Shown: positions 52,858 to 63,076 of the stretch, piece by piece
Numbering within the stretch: the stretch's first letter is position 1
Layout of the letters: every line of letters begins with the position of its first letter
Notes under the pieces: model-generated
What the model was told of the DNA's origin: nothing
Database searches by the model: none
Seen by the model: only the letters and a program-made list of their open reading frames with translations
Translations under genes and position numbers: made by a program
DNA from: Ascarosepion bandense
Taxonomy: Eukaryota > Mollusca > Cephalopoda > Sepiida > Sepiidae
Length of the DNA stretch: 64,000 bases
NCBI GenBank assembly: GCA_037127315.1
Contig: JBBBDQ010001122.1
Coordinates: 4,803,501-4,867,500, forward strand
Reading direction: 5' to 3'

Positions 52858-53290
52858 GAGTTTGAGTTTTGTTTAATGGCATATCAACACCTCTGTGGGT
52901 TATTTAATACCAAAAAGGTGGGGTTTTAAGGTATGTTTTTTTAATGTTCGGTTATAATGAGAAGGTTGATTTAGTCAGGTTTTAATGATTTTTTTTGTTT
53001 TTATTCTTTTTTATTTTAGAAAACTGAAAATGTCTTAGTTTTGTATTCAAAAATGTTTTGCTGAGAATATTTTTTTTTCCTTCAAAAATGTGTTATGATA
53101 ATAGGTTTTTCTTCCAAAATGTATATTTTTCTATAAAAGTGTATTTTTATACTTTCATAGTGTTTTGACCCCAGTTAACTATTTGCCCATAGCTGGGACC
53201 CTAACAAGGTGAACCTGAGAACAACAGCAATTAAGAGTTGGTTCTATACTCCTCACAACCTCCAGATCAGAGGCCTTGCTGCCGGATGCA
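52858..53290 (+). repeat. SINE C-type repeat, second copy
   Basis: gagttttgtttaatggcata, then blocks in the same order as 50.65 kb (acccagttaactatttgccc, cccatagctgggaccctaac, gcaattaagagttggtt). Confidence 0.7.
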
Positions 53291-53534
53291 GTTTACAATC
53301 ATGCCCAGGACATGTGCACATGTGGAATGTTGTCAATGAAAGCTGGGAATGTAAACTTAAGATGTACAACATTTTACAAAAAACTGCAATACTCTGTTCT
53401 TTGGCTTCTGAGCCATAAAATGGACGCTTTGTATTGCATTTTAACTTTGTTTCGTGATTATTTTACTTCACGGCGAAGCAACAGCAAAATTATCTTTTAT
53501 TGATGATTATTCAATTTATCTTTTCGCTTGACAG

Positions 53535-53653
53535 GGTCGTCTACCAAAGAGCAGTCCGCCATGTTGTTCGCTTGGAACCAAGACATCAAATCATGTACTC
53601 ATGTTGCCCTGGATGGAGTAGAATTAGTCAAGAAGAAAATGATTGCCTCAAAC
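53535..53653 (+). CDS. Internal exon of an EMI-domain gene (EGFL7/EGFL8-like), C-terminal half of EMI
   Basis: Preceded by a T-rich tract and ttgacag, followed by gtgagt. It starts with the last base of the split Lys codon from the exon at 49,774. Then come 39 codons, VVYQRAVRHVVRLEPRH, QIMYSCCPGWSRISQEE and NDCLK, then one base. CCPGW is the diagnostic EMI motif and NDC gives the last conserved cysteine. The joined domain has six cysteines and a normal EMI length of about 80 residues. In EGFL7-type proteins EGF-like exons follow. None was found in the ~10 kb to the window end, so the gene continues outside or with long introns. Confidence 0.9.
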
Positions 53654-54045
53654 GTGAGTACTTTATTCTTTTTTTTTTATTATTTTAACTTCAGCCATTG
53701 CCGCCGAAGCGTGACACAAAACCAAAATTAATATTTTAGTTCATTCCACTTCCCGGAAACGTAGCTATTCATTTATTTCTCCCGAAATATTCCCATTTTT
53801 CATTCATACACTCTTCCTCGAATTATGCCTATTTTTCATTCATTCCCCTTCTAAAAATCCATTTATTCATTCTTATCTTGATTTGTTCAGATTGTTGTGT
53901 GTGTACAATTTTGTTATATATGTATATTTTCTATAAAATACTCTTTTATAGAAAAATATACATTTTGGAAAAAAAAACTATAACCATAACACATAATTTT
54001 GGCAAAACACCAACAAAGAATGCAACTGCAGGGACAAAAATAAAT

Positions 54046-54452
54046 GTCCACTTCAAGGTCTCTGCAGCACAAAAGAAATAATTTATAAGGCAGAGATACA
54101 TGACCCAGATCGCCCAAACAAAATATATTTGGGCTCAACCTAAGACAGTTTTAAGACCAGGTGGTTCAACCACACTTCTACATTTAAAATAGAAAAATTA
54201 AAAAACAATACAAAATTGGCTAACCATGTCTGAAAATTGAAATCAAAATATGAAAAAGATCCACACATAACGTGGAGCATTGTAAAAATAGGCAAGCCTT
54301 ACAATGGTGGACAAATATGTTGACTGTGTCAGGAGGAGAAATTAGATATTATGACATCACCAAATAAAAATGAACTGTTAAATAAAAGAACGGATATTAT
54401 GACAAAATGCATCCATACTAAGAAATACCTCTTAGGTTCATACAAACATGGA
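54046..54452 (+). pseudogene. GIY-YIG endonuclease of a PLE-type element, decayed
   Basis: One frame reads CPLQGLCSTKEIIYKAEI, then NKIYLGST, a stop, DSFKTRWFNH, a stop in place of Trp, WSIVKIGKPYNGG, a stop inside a CxxC knuckle (IC-x-LC), EEKLDIMTSPNKNELLNKRT and KCIHTKKYLL. Residues YKA and IYLG mark the GIY and YIG strands, and R-(Y/W)-x-x-H is the expected catalytic region. Three stops show it is dead. It is followed by a hammerhead-like core and (TA)n. Confidence 0.75.
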
Positions 54453-54591
54453 TGAAAACGTCATAATTCGTTTGAATTTAAACATTGTGCGTTCATAAAT
54501 TCCCGACCACGTGAACGTTCAAATAAAACACCGTTACAAGAGCGTTCTTAAAAAGAAAAACGGTAAAAGGTAAAATCAGTTATTAAAAATC

Positions 54592-54640
54592 GCCTGAAGA
54601 AACCACTCGTTGTGGAAACCAAGGTAGCGAAATAACTCTT
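54592..54640 (+). ncRNA. Hammerhead-like motif after the PLE endonuclease
   Basis: Reads CTGAAGA, AACCAC, a short loop, GTGG, AAACC. A CCAC/GTGG stem lies between the two core boxes, with register shifts that may be damage. It sits between the coding remnant and (TA)n. Confidence 0.4.
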
Positions 54641-54643
54641 TTA

Positions 54644-54647
<4 letters not shown>

Positions 54648-54688
<41 letters not shown>
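54648..54688. repeat. (TA)n tract
   Basis: 3' border of the PLE remnant. Confidence 0.97.
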
Positions 54689-54689
<1 letters not shown>

Positions 54690-55014
54690 GCACGCTATCC
54701 TTTCTGTTTATTCTCCTGCGCTTTGCCAAATCAGTCGTACAGCCTTGATTAACTTATATTTTCAAATGGTGTTACGTGTTGGAAGTTGTACAAAAAAAAT
54801 ATGATTTACCAAAAACACAAAGCTAAATCACGTACAAATATTTAATTTACTAAAAACAAAAAATAAAATATATACAAATATACAATTGAAGCATTCAAAC
54901 AAAAAACTGAGTTTACTGGCGAAGTGTTACGAAGGAAAAGGAGGTGAGGGTCAAGTATTTTTACTTTAGGGCTAGCAAAGTAATGTAAGTGCTATCATTG
55001 GAAATCCTCAAATA

Positions 55015-55054
<40 letters not shown>

Positions 55055-56336
55055 TATATATATATATATAGATATAGATTAATTTTTAGTTTGCTCAATG
55101 AAAATATTCAAAAGCTATTTACCAGTTTAGTTCAATGAGGTTCTCTTTTGGGTTTTGGTTGGTCAGTAACTTTTCATAGAGTTTCTTTCGGCTGGATGTA
55201 ATAATCCGCAAATCTAAGCCAAAATTGATAATAGCAGAAATTCCTTTTTACAACTGACAACTCTCTTTATAGGGGCTAGCACCTAATTAGCATATTTCTC
55301 GAATCATCTGGAATGATCTAGAATCTTCCAAACGTTCTATTTCTAATTTCTCTATTTTACAACTACTTCGTGAATGAAAACTTTTTTGTATTAACAAGTG
55401 CAATCAGTAGAATCCCTTACTATAAATTTTTAATTTTTTGTTGACTTTATTAATATTTGTTATATAGAAATGCATCCTCGTAACACTGGAAAGAAACGAG
55501 TATAAAACAGAAGAAAATAAAAAGAAAATTATTCATAGGTCACTAATTTGTGTAACACAGACAGTAATTGCAATTTGATCAATATTAACATTCCTTACAA
55601 TCACTTATGCGAAAATACTCTTGAGTAAGCTATCAATCTATCAGTCCATTACTCCCCAGTTAAGGGTTAAATTGTAAAAACTGTACCTGGAAATATGTGT
55701 TATTTTCGAAAAAATTTTAATGTAATATTTCTTCGCAAAAACGAAAAAAATAATTTTACAATCATTTAAATAAATCACAGAAGGTTGATAAGGCGTAAAA
55801 AAACATCCATCAACCGCCGTCTGATACACAGTTATTTCTTCGGATAGAAATATTCACAGGCATAAGAGATGCTTTCATGAACAGATGAAAACTTTACTGT
55901 CCAGCAATCAGTCATTTGTAATATATCATATTTTAGTTTAAAAAAAAATATTTTCCTTTTTAAATAAACTTTACAACAAATAAATAACTAGACTAAAAAT
56001 GATAAGGAAATAAAAAAAATTATAGAATTAGTACTCACTGAGAATACCACATCAAAAGTAATAAAACCGAAGAGAAAGAAGGGAAAAGAATAAGATCAGG
56101 TTAAAGGCAGGTCAACACGCCGACCATTAAGGAGGGAAAAGAAACAAGAGAAGGGTAGGAGGAGGAAAAAAGGAAAAACAGGGAAAAAAAGAGAAAAAGT
56201 TGGTTAGTATGTATTCTTCGGGGTCAAATTCCAAAATGAATCTTCATTCTGATTAGCCAAAAGAAACACTCATATACATTCACAACAAAACAAAGATTTT
56301 TGTCATTTAAATGTAAATCATCTGCACAACTAACAT
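54689..56336. other. No gene recognised
   Basis: AT-rich, with (TA)n at 55,020-55,073. Near 55,290-55,345 several nTTCn and nGAAn blocks occur close together. A purine-rich stretch lies at 56,125-56,200. No EGF-like exon was detected here. Confidence 0.45.
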
Positions 56337-56395
56337 TAACATTGCCTGATGATGAGAATCTATCTCGAAACAGAAATTTCCGTGTCGCAATGTAC
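56337..56395 (+). ncRNA. Hammerhead ribozyme, family B, best-preserved copy
   Basis: Stem I ACATTGC/GCAATGT (7 bp; 5' strand 56,339-56,345, 3' strand from 56,387). CTGATGA at 56,346-56,352, then one extra T. Stem II GAGA/TCTC (56,354-56,357 with 56,363-56,366) and GAAA at 56,367-56,370. Stem III is ACA with TGT (three pairs, A15.1-U16.1 included), and the cleavage site is GUC at 56,384-56,386. The extra base before stem II is shared by the family, so it may be tolerated. Confidence 0.78.
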
Positions 56396-56789
56396 AATTG
56401 ATATGTATATATATCTTATTTTTTTGGAGGGTCGTAAAAAAATAATCTCCCCAACTATGGGTTAAATCATGCAGTATTCTGTAGACAATCTAGCAAGAAA
56501 ACTGAAATCAAAACCAGTTAGATGTGGAGCTAGCAACTCTACCTTGCAAAAACCTACCTGCTATGGAAATCAAAACAGAAATTCCTACTGTATTGACTGT
56601 GTCCCGATACTTCAATTTGGGATCTACGGGGTCAAGATGCATAATTACTTTTATGAGGAATGTTTAAAAAAGGAAATATAATTATTTTTAATCATCATGA
56701 TATGGTTTATTTCATTCTGTGGCTATCAAAAAATAGAAACATTTAACTTTCTGGAAAGTGGTTTTAGCAGACGACGAGAAACGTAAAAC
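56396..56789. other. No gene recognised
   Basis: A 70-codon ORF (56,469) contains five cysteines but no EGF spacing or splice context, and is not called. Confidence 0.4.
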
Positions 56790-57170
56790 CTGAAGAGACA
56801 TTGAAATAGTGAAAGCGAATTTCCAGAAAGTATTAAGAAACCGAAAAGTTTCGTTAGAAACAAAAGCAAAAACAGTTCTGCAATGTAATTTCATTGCTTC
56901 TAATACAGCAGCGAATGCTGGACAATTTCTTGACAGATGAAGAGGAAACCTGAAGCAACAGAAATTAAGAAAAGAGTGCTGAATTGTTATGCAATATCAC
57001 TCCTCTTATATGGCAATGGATGGATAAATTCCTTGCCTTTGAAGGAGGTAACAGAGATATAGCTCTACGGAAAGATGCTAAGAATACCGTCGATGGAACA
57101 TCTAAGCAGCGAGAAAGTTAAAAACAGAAGCGAAAAGAGCACTTATAACCGCTCGGGCACATCAACTAGC
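56790..57170 (+). pseudogene. L2 LINE, fragment near the RT end
   Basis: The plus frame reads DIEIVKANFQKVLRNRKVSL, then TVLQCNFIAS, and further on an altered LLYG...RR(M)L-R-IP region. This corresponds to the stretch just before the RRMLRIPW motif of other L2 copies. Heavily decayed. Confidence 0.65.
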
Positions 57171-57427
57171 TACTGACGCACTGGGCATCTTTCCATGAGC
57201 AGATATATTGTGTGGGCATCATGAGCTGGGTTCAAGATTATTGTTTTTCTTTGAAGGATGAGGCAGTCAAGGCAACATAGGAGTTACGTGGATATACTTG
57301 GGAAGACCCTCAATTGGTTGCTTGCTTGCTTTTGTTTAGCGGCACATCCAAATGTCGGTTATTTAATATCGAAATTTAAATATTTTCTGCGCATTTTTTA
57401 TATTAATGTTTTGATGGATACAAGTCT

Positions 57428-57515
57428 TACTAACCCATAGCTGTGGGGAGAACTAGATTTATGCCTTTCCTAAGGCTATTTGCGCGTAAGTGAATATAAC
57501 TAATTTGCCCCACCC
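57428..57515 (-). repeat. SINE A fragment adjoining the 5S-like sequence
   Basis: Has acccatagctg, atgcctttcctaaggctatt and tgcgcgtaagtgaat. A deletion removes most of the tRNA-like head, leaving cccgcacatc next to the 3' end of the 5S-like sequence, as at 30.8 kb. Confidence 0.65.
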
Positions 57516-57522
57516 GCACATC

Positions 57523-57935
57523 GAAGCTTACAACACCTGGTATTCCGGAGCGGTTAACCATCTAGATACTGAGCAGGTTCAATGTTTTAACTTCGGTAAT
57601 CGTACGAGGTGGATGTGCGTTGTGGTGCATTGGATATCGGCTCTTAACGAGAAATCGGGGAGCCGAGTTCGAATTCCAGCTGAATTCATTGCATTCACTT
57701 ACGCGCAAATACCCTTGGGAAAGGTATTCATCCGTCTATTCCTTCCAGTTATGGGTTAAATAACAAGACAGATTGGGTTCTATAGCCTTGGTCGACAACC
57801 AGTCCTACTGCGGGAAAATCGGCCCAGTCAGTCATGTCTCTTTCGAGACATAATCGCCCAAGCGTGTATCACGGATGGCACTTAACTGACTGAATCGTAC
57901 GAGAACTGGTGTTTCAACGTGATATGGCCGTAAAC
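57523..57935 (-). pseudogene. 5S rRNA-like sequence split by a SINE A
   Basis: The minus strand, after removing the SINE, starts cgtttacggccatatcacg and contains ccagttctcgtacgatt, accgaagtt and the end gaataccaggtgttgtaagc. It is more diverged than the 30.8-kb copy (control region tcagtatctagatgg). The SINE A splits it in the opposite orientation. Confidence 0.8.
57609..57892 (+). repeat. SINE A, inserted in 5S-like DNA with 11-bp TSD
   Basis: AATCGTACGAG is found at 57,598-57,608 and 57,893-57,903. The SINE begins gtggatgtgcgttgtggtgc and ends cacttaactgactg. Part of the middle (near 57,805) is deleted compared with other copies. Confidence 0.95.
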
Positions 57936-57963
57936 GTATCGCAAACGATTTTTTAGTACATGA

Positions 57964-58153
57964 TAGACAAATAGGTAGATAGACAAATAGGTAGATAGAC
58001 AAATAGGTAGATAGACAAATAGGTAGATAGACAAATAGGTAGATAGACAAATAGGTAGATAGACAAATAGGTAGATAGACAAATAGGTAGATAGACAAAT
58101 AGGTAGATAGACAAATAGGTAGATAGACAAATAGGTAGATAGACAAATAGGTA
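57964..58153. repeat. 16-bp tandem repeat, 11.9 copies
   Basis: Unit tagacaaataggtaga repeated without variation. On the minus strand it yields long YLSICLST-like ORFs in three frames, a trivial result of a 16-bp period. Confidence 0.98.
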
Positions 58154-58279
58154 TATTTCTGATGATGATAAAACAGTGCTCGATGTTACATAACAGAGCA
58201 ATAAAGTATATATTAATGTGCATATTAGTCTACGTCTATAGCATGACTCGGAGATTCATGCACTATGCAATCATCAGGT

Positions 58280-58560
58280 GTTTCTTATGAACGGACCATT
58301 CCGGCATTTGAATTTTTGATTCTCGCATTGTTCATGGTACTTATATTTTATAATTCTGGAATGCTATTTTTTTTTAATTTTGTTTTTAACTGTATAATTT
58401 AAGAATGAGAATGATATACCCCAGTGATCGAAATAAAGGGTTCAGTTCGAAATTTCTAGCACCTGAAAAAGCCGGAATGTATAACGATCGATAGGTCGTA
58501 AACATAGCAATAAAAATGAGGACAACAGTCCGAACAATGTAAATAATGTCTAATGTTTCA
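58280..58560 (+). repeat. Family A repeat with degenerate hammerhead-like core
   Basis: Contains gaatgatataccccagtgat, aaagggttcagttcgaaatt, ctagcacctgaaaaagccgg and gaggacaacagtccgaacaa, as in the palindrome at 63.2-63.8 kb. The core (CTGAAAA...GATCG) is mutated. Its first part (58,288-58,350) repeats 12.81 kb. Confidence 0.65.
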
Positions 58561-58948
58561 TAGGGGTGATTTCTGCCATTCATCTTTTCTGCGATTCCAA
58601 AATGGTCTGGTCCAAAGCGTTTCGGATTCAAGAGATTGGGCTTTAATTAAAAGTGAACCTAGATTATACTTGTAAATAATTAAATATCAATAAAGATCAT
58701 CCAAGAGATTTTACATCTTGCAATAAACGAAATAAATAATATTGTGGATTTCAATTTAAAGAAATCAGAAAGAATCTTTAGCGTTAGAGGCAAATTTCTT
58801 ATTTATTCAGTGTTCATAGAAGTGAAGACGAAATTTCATTACATAAATTTAAGATTAAAAAATGATGTAAAAATGTAAAAAGAATATAAAATAATTTTTG
58901 AAAAAAAAAATGTAAAATTTATAACGTAAAAATAAATAAATAAAAGAC

Positions 58949-58995
<47 letters not shown>

Positions 58996-59049
58996 TGCAG
59001 CTGGATCTATAAAAAAAATGAGAAATATGTATATATAATAATTTAATCG
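58561..59049. other. AT-rich DNA with (TA)n at 58,950-58,990
   Basis: No gene recognised. Confidence 0.5.
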
Positions 59050-59254
59050 TATATTTTTTTAAATTTTGTCGGTGACGCTTGTGGAGAGTCGTCAGCTAGT
59101 GCGAATTCTCCGTCGTTAGTCAAAAATTCTAGACTTTATATAGTTATGAAAAGTTCCGAAGATTAAAGAAATTAAATTAACAACCGACATATTTAATTTG
59201 GTGTCATCAAATGCAAAAACAAAAGAAAAAACACAAACGACAACCGGCTTGAAA

Positions 59255-59560
59255 GGCAATGGCCGGCAAGGATATGATTGACAGATATATCAAATCAGAC
59301 TGACAGATACATCCGGCCATAGATAAAAGTCAATCAAGACAAAGGTCAATTATATATTCATTTTTACCGGTCTGTCAACTACCTCTGTCTTGGTTGACTT
59401 ATCTATGGCCGGATGTATCTGTCAATCATATCCTTGCCGGCCGTGATTTTTCTTTTGTTTTTGTACTTGATGACGTCATCCACGGTCGGATATACTGTCA
59501 GCGACCCTTGTTTTTAGTTAACCTCACCCACGGCCGGATGTATCTGTCAATTTTATCTGA
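59255..59560. repeat. Nested inverted repeats
   Basis: ggccggcaaggatatgattg plus acagata (59,261-59,287) is exactly mirrored at 59,416-59,442. Inside, agatacatccggccatagat (59,303) is mirrored near 59,401-59,420. The phrase ggccggatgtatctgtcaat recurs at about 59,407 and 59,532. No ORF. It may be a foldback element or the termini of a DNA transposon. Confidence 0.8.
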
Positions 59561-59599
59561 CAATCAATCTAATATAGTACAGTAAAAGTTCAAGGAAAA

Positions 59600-60094
59600 A
59601 AATTATTTCCGATATTTCTTTGTTGATATTTTTGCATTTTTATTTTATATTTAAAATAAAACTGGCGAAATAAACAACTGTTACGTAAGTTTCATTTAAA
59701 GACAACAGAAAATATATTTTTCCTGAGAGTGAAGATGAAATTTAAATCTGATTGGCTGAAAAATACAAGCTAAATATTTATTAATCTGCATCGTATGAAT
59801 CTGGCTCAAACATAATAAAGGTCATTCCTTATCTGAAGTGATATGTAGAACTTTCGAATGAAGCACTCAACGTCCAACGAGACAATGCTGACAAACAAGA
59901 TTGTTGCATTATTCGGATTTTCAAGATCTTTTTAAAAATAACTGACGCCCAAAAGATTTCCCAACACAACCTGACATTTCCGCTATCGCCCAAAATTTTC
60001 CATTTTTGTTCAAATACTCATGATCTCGGCATTTTTTTATGTCAGGATAGTCATTGAAGCCACGAGAGTACGACAGAGAGAAAGATATATTAAA
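59600..60094. other. No gene recognised
   Basis: AT-rich, unremarkable sequence before the purine tract. Confidence 0.45.
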
Positions 60095-60600
60095 AGCTAC
60101 TTAAAAGAGTTAGAGAAAAGAAAAAAAGAGAGTTAGAGAAAAGAAAAAAAGAGAGTTAGAGAAAAGAAAAAAAGAGAGTTAGAGAAAAGAAAAAAAGAGA
60201 GTTAGAGAAAAGAAAAAAAGAGAGTTAGAGAAAAGAAAAAAAGAGAGTTAGAGAAAAGAAAAAAAGAGAGTTAGAAAAGAAAAAAGAGAGAGAAAAGAGT
60301 TAGAAGAGAGAAAAGAAAAAAGAGAAAAAAAGGAGTTAGAGAGAAAAAAAGAGTTAAAAGAGAGAAAAAAAGGAGTTAGAGAGAAAAAAAAGGAGTTAGA
60401 GAGAAAAAAAAGGAGTTAGAGAGAAAAAAAAGGAGTTAGAGAGAAAAAAAAGGAGTTAGAGAGAAAAAAAGGAGTTAGAGAGAAAAAAAAGGAGTTAGAG
60501 AGAAAAAAAAGGAGTTAGAGAGAAAAAAAAAGGAGTTAGAGAGAAAAAAAAGTTAAAGAGAAAAAAGAGTTAGAGAAAAAGCAAGAAAAGTAACAGTGAG
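60095..60600. repeat. ~500-bp almost pure purine tract, two tandem units
   Basis: First a 23-bp unit (agttagagaaaagaaaaaaa plus gag), about seven copies to 60,271. Then a 20-21-bp unit (ggagttagagagaaaaaaa), about ten copies to 60,545. The only pyrimidines are the two Ts of gtta in each unit. Such strand asymmetry can adopt triplex forms. Confidence 0.97.
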
Positions 60601-61324
60601 TTAGAGAGAAAAAGAGTCGAAACGACAGAGTGAGAAAGCCGAAAAAACAACTTCGTCACGACAGAGAGAAAGACGATGGAAAGATTATTAAGCAAAAAAT
60701 ATTTCAAGAAATAAAACTAATATGTATTAAAAAACAAAAAAAAATTACGAAAAATAAATTAAAATATTTAGGAAGAAAAGGAAAGTTTTATGAAAAGAAA
60801 GGAAAAGTACTAAAAAAAAGAGTTTTCAAAGAATCCACAAAAATAGAGAACAGAAATGAGAACTTCTCAGTATTTGTAAGCGCCAGCAATTCTATTCGCA
60901 GACATGTCCCAGCCGATTCCATCCTTTGGTTTACCAATGATATCATCCACCTGCAAGTAGGAAGATAAGAGCCCGGACATCCGGACGACTGCTGAACCTT
61001 GCCATGAACGAGGCCTTTAACTGTGGCTGGTAATATTCACGTTATATTGTGCGATTTTTGTACCAGCTAAGTACATTTACATATGTTCTAGTTTATTTTC
61101 ATACGTCTTTCACTCTGGTTGCGGGTTCGACTCTCACTATAGGGTCTTCCGGATGTTATCGTCCTATAGAGACGATCCCAGCTTGCAGCACCCATGCAAA
61201 TCATACCACGGATTGACCCAAGTGAAATTCGGTAGACGGAACTATTTGGGAGCTTTCGATGGTTCTGGTAGTACGAACTTGCAAATTATCGTGACCGCCA
61301 GTTTGAGTGCACTGGCGTTTATTT
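60601..61324. other. No known gene; 112-codon ORF of low complexity
   Basis: An ORF at 60,630-60,968 is Lys-rich for 75 codons because of A-rich DNA, then has ~35 codons of ordinary composition. No homology or splice evidence. Confidence 0.4.
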
Positions 61325-62036
61325 TTCTTCTTTTTTTTTTTAATCATTTCACCCCAAGCAAGTCGTTAACGCTACTGATGTACAGGGGGTTACATAAGCT
61401 GAAGTTTTAGGCAGGAGAAGAGTGAATACAAAGACGAAACAGCTACAAAGGGTGAAAGAGAAATGGCAAGAGAATGATGTGAACACATGGGTGAAAACAG
61501 TTGCGAAAGTAGAGAGAAAGAACAAGAACAAGATACACGGAGTGATGTAGAAAGGTCTTGAGTTAAGTGGATAAGAGATGGGAATTGACTTTGCATTTAA
61601 ATTCCTAGAGGTTATAGCGGTTAGAAAAGCAAGCATATGGAAGGGAGTTCCACAGATGGGAAGCGCAAGAAAAGAAGCTGATGGATTAGAATTGTCGCCT
61701 GCATTCGGTTGATCTAACTGTAAAAGAGTGAGACCTTGTTGCCAGTCTAGTTACCTGAGTAAATTCTTGTGGAGGGACACCAGTGACCCAAGTTCGTCAG
61801 AGCAGAAGCCATGAAAATATTTATAGAAGCCACATCCCGACGATGAGAAAGTGGGTAGAGTGGAGCTGCCAGGTTGGGATCATCACATTACAGATTTTCC
61901 TCTGGAGCCTGTCGAGAACACTGAAATGAACAGCAGGGGCGACTGACTATATATGACAACAGTATTCCATGCACGGTCGGATGGTTGAATTGTATATGTG
62001 CAAAATGGATTCAGGCGGAAAAAACTTCCTGGCCCG
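61325..62036 (-). pseudogene. L1 LINE, C-terminal region and 3' tail
   Basis: The minus-strand frames give ESILHIYNSTIRPCMEYCCH, a stop, VLDRLQRKICNV and later a WNSLPYACF-like stretch, a CT-rich 3' UTR and the tail tggggtgaaatgattaaaa. It abuts, head-to-head, a plus-strand L1 fragment at about 62,037. Confidence 0.82.
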
Positions 62037-62938
62037 ACACAATGACCCAACCTTCCTAGCAGTAGATTTATCTGGCATTGATGCCTTCATCCCGATCAGG
62101 AAGTTCCGTCCAAAACCCCATTCCTCCCCTGGTTCTCTCCTGCCTGTTCAGCTGCCATTGCCTTCAGAAACCACTACTTCCGGATGTTTCGGAGCCACAC
62201 AACTGACCACAATAAGCGCCTATTTGCCTCTGCTTGTAATGAGTGCAAGAGGATCCTGAATAACGCCAAGCTGTTGTTTGCTGAGAGAATGCATAGCTGA
62301 CCGTAAGTTCGGCTCCAAGTACTATCGGCGGCTGTGCAAATGTGTGCTGAACAACAGCAAATCCTCCATCCCCCTTCTTAATAAATTTGAGGTCCTCACG
62401 ACATCTGTGGACAAGGCCGAGTGTTTTGCTCGCAGATTCTCATCAAACTTCTCATTTGACTCGTCAGGAGTAGCCGCACCTGACTTCCCTCTTAGAACTG
62501 GGGCTCAACTGAAAGATGATTACATAACTCCGTCTCTGGTATCTAAGAAAATATCAAAGCTTGATCCCCATAAGGCGAGCGGAGGTGATGTAACCCTGGT
62601 CATTGTCCTGAATAATTGTGCCCCTGACTTCTCTTCTGTCCTCTGTAAACTCTATACTTACTGCCCTTCTGCTTCCTGTTTTCCTACCTGCTTGAAGTCC
62701 TCTTCTGTTGTTCCTGTGTTTAAGAACACACGGAAACCCTCGGAGCCCTCCAATTATCGCCCTATCAGCCTATTACCAATTTTCGGAAAAGTGTTAGAGG
62801 CTATTATCAACATCTGACAGCCCATAAACTGTTCTCAGACAGACAGTATGGATTCTGCTTTGCCAAGTCTACTGCCGATATGCTAACGACCATCACGATG
62901 TACATATACCAGGCCCTTGATAAGTCTAGCGAGGCTCG
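62037..62938 (+). pseudogene. L1 LINE, linker and start of the RT domain
   Basis: Frames give AFIPIRKFRPKPHSS, then (shifted) FRMFRSHTTDHNKRLFASAC, KFGSKYYRRLCKCVLNNSKS, ISKLDPHKASGGDVTLVIVL, VVPVFKNTRKPSEPSNYRPI and SLLPIFGKVLEAI. Then a frameshift at about 62,815 leads to FSDRQYGFCFAKSTADMLTT. DP-x-KA-(S/T)-G and (N/S)YRPISLL are RT motifs 1-2 of Jockey/CR1-type LINEs. This is the N-terminal complement of the other L1 copies. It stops at a truncated SINE A. Confidence 0.85.
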
Positions 62939-63076
62939 TGTTCTATAGCCTTGGCTGGTAACCAGTCTGTCGCAGAAAGTAATGGCAACCTAGTCTGGGA
63001 TAATCTTCTGCCCAGTTAGTCATGTCTCACAAGAGACATGATCGCCTAATCGTGTATCACGTATGACTGACTGAGA
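62939..63076 (+). repeat. SINE A, 5'-truncated
   Basis: Starts ttctatagccttggctggta and ends gtatgactgactga. The hairpin loop reads acaa. It ends the L1 fragment. Confidence 0.87.

Larger units (their letters stand above)
49906..53534 (+). other. Intron of the EMI-domain gene (3,629 bp)
   Basis: Bounded by gtaagt and ttgacag. It is filled with repeats: L1 LINE scraps, SINE C (two copies), SINE E, SINE A and a mariner-like remnant. 51,480-51,980 has a promoter-like ccataaatacagacg and could be an old LTR without defined ends. 50,400-50,640 and 51,970-52,170 are diverged copies of one sequence (cacttcatgtcagcggaaaa in both). Confidence 0.8.

Noticed and set aside
56469..56681. Cys-containing ORF as an EGF exon of the EMI gene
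   Set aside because: Cysteine spacing does not fit an EGF domain and no acceptor/donor pair frames it.
57964..58153. Possible CRISPR array
   Set aside because: The units are directly contiguous, without spacers, and the DNA is eukaryotic.
57832..58223. Long ORFs of YLSICLST-type repeats
   Set aside because: They come from a 16-bp tandem repeat that is open in several frames; no start context or splice evidence.
60630..60968. Lys-rich 112-residue ORF as a gene
   Set aside because: The first 75 residues reflect A-rich DNA; no homology, no splice sites.
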